DNA of 64,000 nt from Pseudomonas sp. WS 5079 (GTDB taxonomy: Bacteria > Pseudomonadota > Gammaproteobacteria > Pseudomonadales > Pseudomonadaceae). The stretch spans positions 372,001-436,000 of the forward strand of contig NZ_JAAQWN010000006.1 of assembly GCF_012985465.1 (NCBI RefSeq). Reading direction: 5' to 3'. The notes below the pieces were generated by a model, which made no database searches, was not told where the DNA came from, and saw only the letters and a program-made list of their open reading frames with translations. Positions within the stretch are counted from its first letter, which is position 1, and each line of letters opens with the position of its first letter. The position numbers and the translations under genes were made by a program. Of the stretch, positions 26,475-35,417 are shown in pieces.

Positions 26475-27497
26475 CTACTTCGGCGCCAGCTCACGTAAAT
26501 GCCGTGCGACCGCAATCCAAGCACCGATATACCCCAACAACACCGCGCCAAGCAACAGTGATAGACCATCGGCAGCGGGTACGCCAGCCAGGGCAAAATC
26601 ACTGCCATACAAACCAGCCAGGCCGACTACCGCGTCGTTCAGCCAATCCAGGCCAAACGCCAATACGCCCCAGGACAGAATCCCCGCACCAAAGCCATAA
26701 AGCGCGCCCATGTACAGAAAAGGACGACGCACATAGCTGTCTGTGCCGCCGACCAGTTTAATCACTTCTATCTCGGTGCGGCGGTTTTCAATATGAAGAC
26801 GAATGGTATTGCCTATCACCAAAAGTAATGCAGAAACCAGCAATACCGTCAGGCCAAAGACAAACCGGTCGCCCAGCTTGAGAATCGCCGCCAGACGCTC
26901 GACCCACACCAGATCAAGCTGCGCCTGCTGTACCTTGGGCAATTCAGCCAATTTTTGTCTTAATGCTTCAAGGGCCGTCTTGTCGATTTCATTGGGCGTG
27001 ACCAACACAACCCCCGGCAGCGGGTTCTGCGGCAGCTCCTTGAGCGCCTCACCCAGGCCGGACTGTTGCTGGAACTCTTCCAGCGCCTGGTCGCGGCTGA
27101 TGTACTCGGCATCCGCCACGCCCGGCAGGTTCTTGATCTGCTCGCGCAGGGCCTCGCCTTCAGTGGCGCTGGCATCCAGTTGCAGATATAGGGAAATCTG
27201 CGCCGCGCGCTGCCAGGAACCGCCCAGGCGCTCGACATTATTAAGCAGCAACGACAAGCCCATCGGCAGGCTCAACGCCACGGCCATCACCAGGCAGGTG
27301 AAAAAGCTGCCAATCGGCTGCTTGCCCAGGCGGCGCAGGCTGTCCACCAGGCTGGCGCGATGGCTTTCGATCCAGGCGTGCAGCAAGGTGCTGAAGTCAG
27401 GGCCGTCATCATCGTCGCGTTTCTTTTTCTGCGGTTGCGGGTCGGCCGCTTTCGGCGCTACGCGCTCGGAAACTTTAGGGCTGCGTGTGGCACTCAT
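26475..27497 (-). CDS. ftsX: Cell division protein FtsX
   Basis: 340 residues, permease-like subunit of the FtsEX complex that couples septal peptidoglycan hydrolase activation to division. A charged cytoplasmic N-terminus (about 1-65, Lys/Asp-rich) precedes the first helix. A periplasmic loop with the conserved SLYLQLDAS region follows, and three further C-terminal helices complete the fold. The start overlaps the ftsE stop by four bases. Confidence 0.94.
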   Translation of the reverse strand: MSATRSPKVSERVAPKAADPQPQKKKRDDDDGPDFSTLLHAWIESHRASLVDSLRRLGKQPIGSFFTCLVMAVALSLPMGLSLLLNNVERLGGSWQRAAQISLYLQLDASATEGEALREQIKNLPGVADAEYISRDQALEEFQQQSGLGEALKELPQNPLPGVVLVTPNEIDKTALEALRQKLAELPKVQQAQLDLVWVERLAAILKLGDRFVFGLTVLLVSALLLVIGNTIRLHIENRRTEIEVIKLVGGTDSYVRRPFLYMGALYGFGAGILSWGVLAFGLDWLNDAVVGLAGLYGSDFALAGVPAADGLSLLLGAVLLGYIGAWIAVARHLRELAPK

Positions 27498-28165
27498 ACG
27501 CCAGCCTCCCCGTCACCAATCAGGCGGCCGCGCTGCAGGGTCAGCATGCGATGGCGCATGCGCGCGATCAATGCCAGGTCGTGACTGGCAATCAGCACGC
27601 TGGTGCCCAGGCGGTTGATGTCTTCAAAAACACCCATGATTTCTGCAGCCAGGCGCGGGTCGAGGTTACCGGTGGGTTCGTCCGCCAGCAGCAAGGCCGG
27701 GCGATGGACGATGGCGCGGGCAATGCCGACGCGCTGTTGCTGGCCGGTGGACAGGTCGCCGGGGTACAGGTCGGTCTTGTCCGACAGCGCCACCCGCTCC
27801 AGGGCCGAATCCACACGCTTGACGATTTCGGCCTTGGACAGCCCGAGGATCTGCAATGGCAGGGCAATGTTATTGAACACTGTGCGATCGAACAGCAACT
27901 GGTGGTTCTGGAACACCACGCCGATCTGCCGGCGCAGGAACGGGATCTGTGCATTGCTGATGGTGGCCAGGTCCTGGCCCGCCAGCAGCAATTTGCCGGT
28001 GGTCGGACGCTCCATGGCCAGCAACAGGCGCAGCAAGGTACTTTTGCCGGCGCCGGAGTGACCGGTGACAAACAAAAACTCGCCACGGCGCACCCGGAAA
28101 CTCAGCTCATGCAAGCCGACATGCCCGTTGGCGTAGCGCTTGCCCACCTGTTCAAAACGAATCAT
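27494..28165 (-). CDS. ftsE: Cell division ATP-binding protein FtsE
   Basis: 223 residues. ABC ATPase with Walker A GHSGAGKSTLL, Q-loop, signature LSTGQQQRVGIARA and Walker B LLLADEPTGNLD. The N-terminus (MIRFEQVGKRY) is typical. It pairs with FtsX at the division site. Both ends overlap neighbours by four bases (ATGA), giving a compact ftsY-ftsE-ftsX operon. Confidence 0.97.
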   Translation of the reverse strand: MIRFEQVGKRYANGHVGLHELSFRVRRGEFLFVTGHSGAGKSTLLRLLLAMERPTTGKLLLAGQDLATISNAQIPFLRRQIGVVFQNHQLLFDRTVFNNIALPLQILGLSKAEIVKRVDSALERVALSDKTDLYPGDLSTGQQQRVGIARAIVHRPALLLADEPTGNLDPRLAAEIMGVFEDINRLGTSVLIASHDLALIARMRHRMLTLQRGRLIGDGEAGV

Positions 28166-29568
28166 GAACGCTCCCGCTCGGCAAACAGTGCCTGGACAAA
28201 GGGTTCGGCCTCAAACGTGCGCAGGTCATCAATGCCTTCGCCGACACCGATATAACGAATCGGCAGCCCGAATTGTTTAGCCAGGGCGAAAATAACCCCA
28301 CCCTTGGCCGTGCCATCGAGCTTAGTCAACGCCAGGCCAGTCAGCTGGACTGTCTGGTTGAATTGCTTAGCCTGGCTGATCGCGTTCTGCCCGGTCCCGG
28401 CGTCCAGCACCAACAGCACCTCGTGGGGCGCGTCGGCGTCGAGCTTGCCTATCACCCGGCGGACTTTCTTCAACTCTTCCATCAAGTTGTCTTTGGTATG
28501 CAGGCGACCGGCGGTATCGGCGATCAGCACATCGACGTTACGGGCCTTGGCGGCCTGCACGGCATCGAAGATCACCGAGGCGGAGTCGGCGCCGGTGTGC
28601 TGGGCGATCACCGGGATCTTGTTGCGCTCGCCCCACACCTGCAATTGCTCCACGGCAGCGGCGCGGAAGGTGTCACCGGCGGCGAGCATGACTTTCTTGC
28701 CTTCCAGTTGCAGCTTCTTCGCCAACTTGCCGATGGTGGTGGTCTTGCCGGCGCCGTTGACGCCAACCACCAGGATCACAAAGGGTTTTTTCTCGGTAAT
28801 CACCAGCGGCGCTTCCACTGGCTTGAGCATGGCGGCCAGTTCGGCCTGCAATGACTTATAGAGCGCGTCGGCGTCGGTGAGCTGCTTGCGCGCGACCTTC
28901 TGGGTCAGGCTCTGGATGATCACGGCGGTGGCTTCGACGCCCACGTCAGCGGTCAGCAGGCGGGTCTCGATATCTTCGAGCAACTCGTCATCGATGATCT
29001 TTTTGCCGAGGAACAGGCTGGCCATGCCTTCGCCGATGCTTGCGCTGGTCTTGCTCAGGCCTTGCTTGAGTCGGGCGAAGAAGCCGGTCTTGCTGGTTTC
29101 GGCAGGTGCGGTGGCAGGCTCGGCAACTACGGCTACGGGCTCGACAATCACCGGTTCGACCACAACGGGCAGGGGCTCGGCGACCACCTCGACCGGCTCC
29201 ACAACCACAGGAATCGGTGGTGCCACATGTTCGGCCTGCACATCCTCGACCAGCGCGACAGGCTCTTCAGCCACCGGCAATGGCGGCCACGGCTTGTGCT
29301 CTGGCTCTGGCTCTGGCGCAGCCTCCACCACCGGCTGCAAGACCGGCTCGGCGATAGGCAGCACCACAGGCGCCGGCGCCTCGACGACAGGCTCGGCCAC
29401 CGGTTCAATCGCAGGTTGCGCCTGCAAAACAGGCTCGGATACGGGCTCAGGTTGGACTTGCGGCTGTTCGACGACGGTTTCCTGCGGCTTTTTGCGCAGC
29501 CATCCGAACAGGCCTTTTTTTTCGCCAGCCGCAGCTGGGCTCTTCTTGTCGTCGTTGGAACCAAACAT
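28162..29568 (-). CDS. ftsY: Signal recognition particle receptor FtsY
   Basis: 468 residues. The C-terminal NG domain (about 165-465) contains the GTPase loops GVNGAGKTTTIGKLA, DTAGRLHTKDNLMEEL and TKLDGTAKGG. The N-terminal A domain (about 30-155) is unusually rich in Val, Pro, Glu and Ala with repeated VxEPV units. FtsY docks SRP-ribosome complexes at the membrane. No good Shine-Dalgarno is seen before the ATG; a small hairpin (29596-29610) lies in its leader. Confidence 0.95.
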   Translation of the reverse strand: MFGSNDDKKSPAAAGEKKGLFGWLRKKPQETVVEQPQVQPEPVSEPVLQAQPAIEPVAEPVVEAPAPVVLPIAEPVLQPVVEAAPEPEPEHKPWPPLPVAEEPVALVEDVQAEHVAPPIPVVVEPVEVVAEPLPVVVEPVIVEPVAVVAEPATAPAETSKTGFFARLKQGLSKTSASIGEGMASLFLGKKIIDDELLEDIETRLLTADVGVEATAVIIQSLTQKVARKQLTDADALYKSLQAELAAMLKPVEAPLVITEKKPFVILVVGVNGAGKTTTIGKLAKKLQLEGKKVMLAAGDTFRAAAVEQLQVWGERNKIPVIAQHTGADSASVIFDAVQAAKARNVDVLIADTAGRLHTKDNLMEELKKVRRVIGKLDADAPHEVLLVLDAGTGQNAISQAKQFNQTVQLTGLALTKLDGTAKGGVIFALAKQFGLPIRYIGVGEGIDDLRTFEAEPFVQALFAERERS

Positions 29569-29909
29569 GGAGGACGGCTATCTCACGGTAGCGACGCGCC
29601 AAGGTGGCGCCTCGGTAAATAATATTCGATGCGCAACAGACTGTTTTTTAGCCAGCTTGTTCATGCGCAGTATTTTGTGAGGCGTGAATACAGCCTCAAC
29701 AAATCGATTCAATATAGGACTGAAGCGATAAAATCGGCGAAAAGCGGATTAAAACCGGGGAACCCCACGGATAACTCCATCTTCACGACGACTGGATCCG
29801 AAACGATATGACAGCCGCAGTGGCCGCCGCTAATACGGACCAGTATCCTAGCACCTCCTCGCCCGCCGACGCTAAGACCAAGCGGGCAGCCCAACAGGTT
29901 TAAAAACGA
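29569..29909. other. Intergenic region between divergent ftsY and M16 peptidase genes
   Basis: 341 bases without a convincing gene. It is more AT-rich than its surroundings. A five-base inverted repeat (GCGCC / GGCGC, 29596-29610) and a TATTAT -10-like box facing ftsY (29624-29619) are seen, without a good -35. It should hold the two divergent promoters, but I cannot place them firmly. Confidence 0.5.
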
Positions 29910-31265
29910 ATGAATGCTCTAGCCCGCCGCGCCGCAGGCCTGCTGCTCAGCACAGTTTGTCTGCCCCTTTCAGCCTTGGCTGCCGACCCTCAACCCACCC
30001 ATGAATTCACCCTGGACAACGGCCTCAAGGTCGTCGTGCGCGAAGACCATCGCGCTCCGGTGGTGGTCTCGCAGGTCTGGTACAAGGTCGGCTCCAGCTA
30101 TGAAACCCCTGGCCAGACCGGTTTGTCCCATGCCTTGGAACACATGATGTTCAAGGGCAGCTCCAAGACCGGCCCAGGCGAAGCTTCGTTGATCCTGCGC
30201 GACCTGGGCGCCGAAGAAAACGCCTTCACCAGCGACGACTACACCGCCTACTACCAAGTGCTGGCCCGCGACCGCCTGGGCGTGGCCCTGGAACTGGAAG
30301 CCGACCGCATGGCTACCCTGCGCCTGCCGGCCGACGAATTCAGCCGCGAGATCGAAGTCATCAAGGAAGAGCGCCGCCTGCGCACCGATGACAACCCGAT
30401 GTCCAAGGCCTTCGAACGCTTCAAGGCCATGGCCTACCCGGCCAGCGGCTACCACACGCCGACCATCGGCTGGATGGCCGACCTGGACCGCATGAAGGTC
30501 GAGGAACTGCGCCACTGGTACCAATCCTGGTACGTGCCGAACAACGCCACCCTGGTAGTGGTCGGCGACGTGACCCCGGACGAGGTGAAAACCCTGGCCC
30601 AGCGTTACTTCGGCCCGATCCCCAAGCGTGACGTGCCACCGGCGAAAAAGCCCCTGGAATTGGCCGCGCCGGGCGAACGCCTGCTGACCATGCACGTGCA
30701 GACCCAATTGCCGAGCGTCATCCTGGGCTTCAACGTACCGGGCCTGGCCACTGCCGAAGACAAGCGTTCGGTCAACGCCCTGCGCCTGATCTCGGCACTG
30801 CTCGATGGCGGCTACAGCGCGCGCATCCCGAGCCAGCTGGAGCGCGGTGAAGAACTGGTGTCCGCCGCCTCGACCAACTACGACGCCTACACCCGCGGCG
30901 ACAGCCTGTTCACCTTGAGCGCCACGCCCAACCAGCAGAAGCAGAAAACCGTGGCCCAGGCCGAAGCCGGGCTCTGGCGCCTGCTGGACGAACTCAAGGC
31001 CAAGCCACCGACCGCCGAGGAACTGGAGCGTATTCGCGCCCAGGTCATTGCCGGCGTGGTCTACGAGCGCGACTCCATCACCAGCCAGGCCACGGCCATT
31101 GGCTCCCTGGAAACGGTCGGCCTGTCGTGGAAGCTCATGGACACAGAGCTGGCCGAACTGCAGAGCGTGACGCCCGAGGACATCCAGAAAGCCGCGCGTA
31201 CGTATTTCACCCGCGAACGCCTGAGTGTCGCCCATGTCATGCCCGAGGAGACCACTCATGAGTGA
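29910..31265 (+). CDS. M16 family zinc metallopeptidase, catalytic-type subunit
   Basis: 451 residues with a signal peptide (about 1-24). The inverted zinc motif HxxEH is present as SHALEHMMFKG, with the downstream glutamate in the helix ENAFTSDDYTAYYQ and following region. A second M16 domain (about 220-400) completes the fold. It should be a periplasmic protease acting on peptides. It overlaps the next gene, which lacks the zinc motif, so the two likely form a heterodimer like other bacterial M16B pairs. The substrate is unknown. Confidence 0.9.
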   Translation: MNALARRAAGLLLSTVCLPLSALAADPQPTHEFTLDNGLKVVVREDHRAPVVVSQVWYKVGSSYETPGQTGLSHALEHMMFKGSSKTGPGEASLILRDLGAEENAFTSDDYTAYYQVLARDRLGVALELEADRMATLRLPADEFSREIEVIKEERRLRTDDNPMSKAFERFKAMAYPASGYHTPTIGWMADLDRMKVEELRHWYQSWYVPNNATLVVVGDVTPDEVKTLAQRYFGPIPKRDVPPAKKPLELAAPGERLLTMHVQTQLPSVILGFNVPGLATAEDKRSVNALRLISALLDGGYSARIPSQLERGEELVSAASTNYDAYTRGDSLFTLSATPNQQKQKTVAQAEAGLWRLLDELKAKPPTAEELERIRAQVIAGVVYERDSITSQATAIGSLETVGLSWKLMDTELAELQSVTPEDIQKAARTYFTRERLSVAHVMPEETTHE

Positions 31266-32748
31266 TAGCAAAAACAACCGCCTGGTGCTGCCTGGCCTGA
31301 TCGTCGTGACCCTGGTGGCAGCGGTCGCGGTGTATATCGGTCGCCCGGATGATTCCGTCGCCAGCCCAGCGCTGGAGCAGGCCAAGTCCAGCAAGACCCT
31401 GCAATCCCTGGCGGAACTGGACGGCAAGAACCCGACCAATCGCCAGCTCAACGTGCAGACCTGGAACACCGCCGAGGGCGCCAAGGTGCTGTTCGTCGAG
31501 GCCCATGAGCTACCGATGTTCGACATGCGCATCCTGTTCGCCGCCGGCAGCAGCCAGGACGGCAACACGCCGGGCCTGGCGCTGCTGACCAACGCCATGC
31601 TCAACGAAGGCGTGCCGGGCAAGGATGTGGGGCAGATTGCCGCCGGTTTTGAAGGCCTGGGCGCGGATTTCAGCAACGGTGCCTACCGCGACATGGCGCT
31701 GGTGTCGCTGCGCAGCCTCAGTGCCGCCGACAAGCGCGAGGCCGCCCTCACGCTGTTTGACCAGGTGATCGGCCAGCCGACCTTCCCTGCCGACTCCCTG
31801 GCGCGGATCAAGAACCAGTTGCTGGCAGGCTTCGAGTACCAGAAACAGAACCCGAGCAAGCTGGCGAGCATCGAGCTGTTCAAGCGCCTGTACGGCGATC
31901 ATCCCTATGCGCACCCGAGCGAAGGCACACCAGAGAGCGTACCGGCCATTACCCAGGCACAGTTGAAGGCATTCCACGCCAAGGCCTACGCCGCCGGCAA
32001 CGCGGTGATCGCGATGGTCGGCGACCTGTCCCGTGCCGACGCCGAAGCCATGGCAGCCAAGGTGTCCGCGTCCCTGCCCAAGGGCCCGGCACTGGCGAAA
32101 ATCGCCGAGCCGACCGAGCCCAAGGCCGGCCTGGGGCACATCGAGTTTCCCTCCAAGCAGACGCACTTGCTGTTCGCGCAACTGGGCATCGACCGTGCCG
32201 ACCCGGACTACGCCGCCCTGTCCCTGGGCAACCAGATCCTTGGCGGCGGTGGCTTTGGCACCCGCTTGATGAGCGAGGTGCGCGAGAAGCGCGGCCTGAC
32301 CTATGGCGTGTACTCCGGCTTCTCGCCGATGCAGGTACGTGGCCCCTTCATGATCAACCTGCAGACCCGCGCCGAAATGAGCGGCGGCACCTTGCGCCTG
32401 GTGGAGCAAGTGCTGGCCGACTACCTCAAGACCGGGCCGACGCAAAAAGAATTGGATGACGCCAAGCGTGAACTGGCCGGCAGCTTCCCGCTGTCTACCG
32501 CGAGCAACGCCGATATCGTCGGGCAACTGGGCGCCATGGGTTTCTACAACCTGCCGCTCAATTACCTGGAAGACTTCATGAAGCAATCCCAGGCCCTGAC
32601 CACCGAACAGGTCAAGGCTGCACTGAACAAGCACTTGAGCAGCGATAAAATGGTGATCGTGACCGCTGGTCCCACCACCGCGCAAAAGCCACTACCGCCC
32701 CCCACTGATAAACCTGCCGAGCAGCCGCTCGGGGTTCCGGAGCATTAA
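31258..32748 (+). CDS. M16 family peptidase-like protein lacking HxxEH (inactive-type partner)
   Basis: 496 residues with an N-terminal hydrophobic anchor (about 9-26). The position of HxxEH in the upstream protein is taken here by LLTNAMLNEGVPG, so no zinc site is possible. The substrate-binding arginine-tyrosine region of M16 partners is visible (REKRGLTYGVYS). It overlaps the catalytic-type gene by eight bases. Known M16B systems pair an active and an inactive subunit; that role is inferred. The start was set at the ATG at 31258, 11 codons inside the longest frame. Confidence 0.88.
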   Translation: MSDSKNNRLVLPGLIVVTLVAAVAVYIGRPDDSVASPALEQAKSSKTLQSLAELDGKNPTNRQLNVQTWNTAEGAKVLFVEAHELPMFDMRILFAAGSSQDGNTPGLALLTNAMLNEGVPGKDVGQIAAGFEGLGADFSNGAYRDMALVSLRSLSAADKREAALTLFDQVIGQPTFPADSLARIKNQLLAGFEYQKQNPSKLASIELFKRLYGDHPYAHPSEGTPESVPAITQAQLKAFHAKAYAAGNAVIAMVGDLSRADAEAMAAKVSASLPKGPALAKIAEPTEPKAGLGHIEFPSKQTHLLFAQLGIDRADPDYAALSLGNQILGGGGFGTRLMSEVREKRGLTYGVYSGFSPMQVRGPFMINLQTRAEMSGGTLRLVEQVLADYLKTGPTQKELDDAKRELAGSFPLSTASNADIVGQLGAMGFYNLPLNYLEDFMKQSQALTTEQVKAALNKHLSSDKMVIVTAGPTTAQKPLPPPTDKPAEQPLGVPEH

Positions 32749-33362
32749 TGGCTAGTCCATCGCGCCCTAAAAAACCTGTCCACAACGTTCATAACGGTGT
32801 GGGCCAACTGCGCATCATTGGCGGCCAATGGCGCAGCCGCAAGCTGAGCTTCCCCGATGTCGTGGGCCTGCGCCCGACCCCGGACCGGGTCCGCGAGACC
32901 CTGTTCAACTGGCTCGCGCCGTACATCGAAGGGGCCAAGGTGCTTGACCCGTTCGCCGGCAGCGGCGCGCTGTTTCTCGAGTCGCTGTCCCGTGGCGCCG
33001 CCCTGGGCCAGGCGCTGGACGCGAGCAACGTGGCGGTTTCCAGCCTGCGTGAACACCTGGGCACCCTGCGTTGCACCACCGGTCACGTCCAAACCGCCGA
33101 TGCCCTGCGCTACCTGGAAACCCAGCCGGCCAGTGCATTCGACGTGGTGTTCCTCGACCCGCCGTTCAACCAGAACCTGCTGCCGACCGTCTGCACCCTG
33201 CTGGAAGAGCGCCAATGGCTGGCCGATGACGCCTGGGTCTACACCGAAAGCGAAACCGCGCCATCAACCCTGGGCCTGCCGGGCAACTGGCGCCTGCACC
33301 GCGAGCAAAAGTCCGGGCGGGTGTATTACGCGTTGTGGCAACGTACGGCTCTGACCCACTGA
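32748..33362 (+). CDS. rsmD: 16S rRNA (guanine966-N2)-methyltransferase RsmD
   Basis: 204 residues. The SAM-binding motif DPFAGSGALFLES and the catalytic DPPFN (VVFLDPPFNQNL) are present. It methylates G966 of 16S rRNA in the assembled small subunit. The start overlaps the stop of the M16-like gene (TAATG). Confidence 0.94.
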   Translation: MASPSRPKKPVHNVHNGVGQLRIIGGQWRSRKLSFPDVVGLRPTPDRVRETLFNWLAPYIEGAKVLDPFAGSGALFLESLSRGAALGQALDASNVAVSSLREHLGTLRCTTGHVQTADALRYLETQPASAFDVVFLDPPFNQNLLPTVCTLLEERQWLADDAWVYTESETAPSTLGLPGNWRLHREQKSGRVYYALWQRTALTH

Positions 33363-33367
33363 AAACG

Positions 33368-33410
33368 CTGTAGGCGCGAGTTTGTCTGCGGGCAGGCCCG
33401 CGCCTACAGG
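33368..33410. repeat. Divergent REP-like palindrome
   Basis: CTGTAGGCGCGAG ... CGCGCCTACAG: a palindrome related to, but distinct from, the main REP types in the window, with TTGTCTGCGGGCAGGCC between the arms. It lies between rsmD and the hydrolase gene. Confidence 0.6.
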
Positions 33411-33420
33411 ACAGGTATTC

Positions 33421-34416
33421 ATGACACCGCCAGCAAACCGCTTCACCCCCGCCTTCGGCCTCGGCAACCCACATCTGCAAACGCTGTGGGGCCCGCTCTG
33501 GCGCCCCACCACCCACCTCGAGCGCCAGCGCGAGCGCCTGTGGCTGGAAGATGGCGATTTTCTCGACCTCGACTGGCACGGCCCCCACGACCCGCATGCG
33601 CCCTTGGTGCTGGTGCTGCACGGGCTGACCGGTTCGTCCAACTCGCCCTACGTTGCCGGCCTGCAAAAAGCCCTGGCCAGCCAGGGCTGGGCCAGTGTCG
33701 CGCTGAATTGGCGTGGCTGCTCCGGCGAACCCAACCTGTTGGCCCGCAGTTACCACTCCGGCGCCAGTGAAGACCTGGCCGCCGCCATCGCGCACCTGCG
33801 GGCCAAGCGACCCTTGGCGCCTCTGTATGCCGTGGGTTACTCCCTGGGCGGCAATGTGCTGCTCAAGCACCTGGGCGAAACCGGCGACCACTGCGGCCTG
33901 CAAGGCGCGGCGGCGGTATCGGTGCCGTTTCGCCTGGATCAGTGCGCCGACCGCATCGGCCTGGGCTTCTCACGGGTCTATCAGAAGCACTTCATGCGCG
34001 AGATGCTCAGCTATATCCGGGTCAAGCAGCGCCAATTCACCCAGGACGGGCGCGAAGACGCACTGAAGACCCTGGCCGATCTGGGCTCGCTGGAGAAGAT
34101 GCGCACATTCTGGGATTTTGATGGGCGCGTCACCGCACCGCTGCATGGCTACCTGAGCGCCGAGGACTATTACCGGCGGGCGTCGAGTCGTTACTTCCTG
34201 GGGGAGATTCGCACGCCAACGCTGATCATCCAGGCGGCGGATGATCCTTTTGTGTTTGCCCACAGCTTGCCCCAGGCCAGCGAACTGTCGGACTGCATCG
34301 AGTTTGAACTGCAGGCCAAGGGTGGGCATGTGGGGTTTGTCGAGGGTTCGCTGAAGACGCCTGGGTACTACCTGGAGCGGCGGATCCCGCATTGGTTACG
34401 GGTAAAACACGGTTAA
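33421..34416 (+). CDS. YheT-family alpha/beta hydrolase
   Basis: 331 residues. The N-terminal NPHLQTLWGPLWR and the oxyanion region LHGLTGSSNSPY are typical of the YheT/ABHD group. The nucleophile serine lies in the elbow GYSLGGNVLLK; the catalytic His lies in GGHVGFVEG near the C-terminus. Esterase activity on short-chain esters is likely, but the natural substrate is unknown. The ATG at 33421 was chosen over one 13 codons upstream, which falls in the REP-like palindrome. Confidence 0.9.
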   Translation: MTPPANRFTPAFGLGNPHLQTLWGPLWRPTTHLERQRERLWLEDGDFLDLDWHGPHDPHAPLVLVLHGLTGSSNSPYVAGLQKALASQGWASVALNWRGCSGEPNLLARSYHSGASEDLAAAIAHLRAKRPLAPLYAVGYSLGGNVLLKHLGETGDHCGLQGAAAVSVPFRLDQCADRIGLGFSRVYQKHFMREMLSYIRVKQRQFTQDGREDALKTLADLGSLEKMRTFWDFDGRVTAPLHGYLSAEDYYRRASSRYFLGEIRTPTLIIQAADDPFVFAHSLPQASELSDCIEFELQAKGGHVGFVEGSLKTPGYYLERRIPHWLRVKHG

Positions 34417-34419
34417 TCA

Positions 34420-34511
34420 TGTGGGAGCGGGCTTGCTCGCGAATGCGGCGTTTCAGCTAATAAATTCGGTGGCTGGCACACCGCATTCGCGGGCAAGCCC
34501 GCTCCTACATT
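34420..34511. repeat. REPIN, GAGCGGGCTTGCTCGCGAA type
   Basis: Inverted arms of the same type as at 3166, with a 45-base centre, between the convergent hydrolase and sulfurtransferase genes. Confidence 0.85.
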
Positions 34512-34529
34512 TGATCGGGGATTACCCAC

Positions 34530-35384
34530 TTAATCGCCGGTAGCAATTTCGCGCTGCGGATCATTGATCCACTCACTCCACGACCCCGCATACAACTTGC
34601 CCAACGGATACCCCGCCAGGCTCAAGGCAAACAGGTTGTGGCACGCCGTCACACCCGAGCCGCAATACGCCACCAATTCCTGGGGCGAGCGGCCTTGCAG
34701 CTTTTCTGTAAACCGTTGCTTGAGCTGCGACACCGGCAAGAAGCGCCCGTCACTGCCCAGGTTCTCGCTGAACGCCGCACATTGCGCGCCGGGAATATGC
34801 CCGGCAATCGGGTCAATGGGTTCCACTTCACCGCGAAAGCGCGGCAAGGCACGGGCGTCGATCAAGGTCAGGCCCGGCTGGCCCAGACGTTTTTGCAGGT
34901 GCTCGGCGTCCAGCAGAAGATGGTTGTCCGGGCTGCCGGCAAAGGTGCCAGGCTCGGTGCTCGGCGCATCCAGGCTCAAGGGGAAACCGGCGCTGTGCCA
35001 GGCCTTCAGGCCACCATCGAGGATCGACACACCGTCACGCTTGCCCAGCCACACCAGCAGCCACCAGGCACGGGCGGCAAACGCGCCAGGGCCGTCGTCA
35101 TACAGCACGATTTCGCTGTCGGCATTGACGCCCCAGGCCTGTAACTGCTGGACCAGCACCTGGGGCGCCGGCAGCGGATGGCGACCAGTCACGCCCTTGG
35201 TCACTGGCCCACTGAGATGGCGCTCCAGGTCCGCATACTGCGCCCCCTCGATATGCCCTTCGGCATAGCTGCAACGCCCGTAATCCGGGTCTTCCAGGGC
35301 AAAACGGCAATCGAGGATGACTAAGCCTGCGTGCTGCTGGCGTTCGGCCAGTTGTTCCGGGCTGATCAGTTGCGCAAGCGGCAT
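34530..35384 (-). CDS. sseA: Sulfurtransferase (thiosulfate / 3-mercaptopyruvate type)
   Basis: 284 residues, two rhodanese domains. The active-site Cys241 lies in AYCGSGVTA. The loop CGSGVTA is typical of 3-mercaptopyruvate sulfurtransferases (CG[S/T]GVTA), while thiosulfate rhodaneses usually carry CRxGxR, so the mercaptopyruvate reading is preferred. The N-terminal domain has the expected non-catalytic LDCRF start and YDDGPG motif. It follows the TetR gene by 33 bases on the same strand; a functional link is not obvious. Confidence 0.87.
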   Translation of the reverse strand: MPLAQLISPEQLAERQQHAGLVILDCRFALEDPDYGRCSYAEGHIEGAQYADLERHLSGPVTKGVTGRHPLPAPQVLVQQLQAWGVNADSEIVLYDDGPGAFAARAWWLLVWLGKRDGVSILDGGLKAWHSAGFPLSLDAPSTEPGTFAGSPDNHLLLDAEHLQKRLGQPGLTLIDARALPRFRGEVEPIDPIAGHIPGAQCAAFSENLGSDGRFLPVSQLKQRFTEKLQGRSPQELVAYCGSGVTACHNLFALSLAGYPLGKLYAGSWSEWINDPQREIATGD

Positions 35385-35417
35385 GACGGACTCCTGGAAA
35401 TACGTTCGGGAAAGGGC

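Noticed and set aside
29569..29909. Small gene in the ftsY-M16 gap (frames at 29629-29811 plus and 29709-29894 minus)
   Set aside because: Both are about 60 codons, without ribosome sites or recognisable motifs, in an AT-rich promoter region.
29970..31676. A 568-codon open frame on the minus strand opposite the M16 gene
   Set aside because: It is the shadow of the M16 gene in a high-GC sequence; the plus-strand product has clear family motifs, while the antisense one has biased composition (Gly/Gln/Val/His) and no motif.
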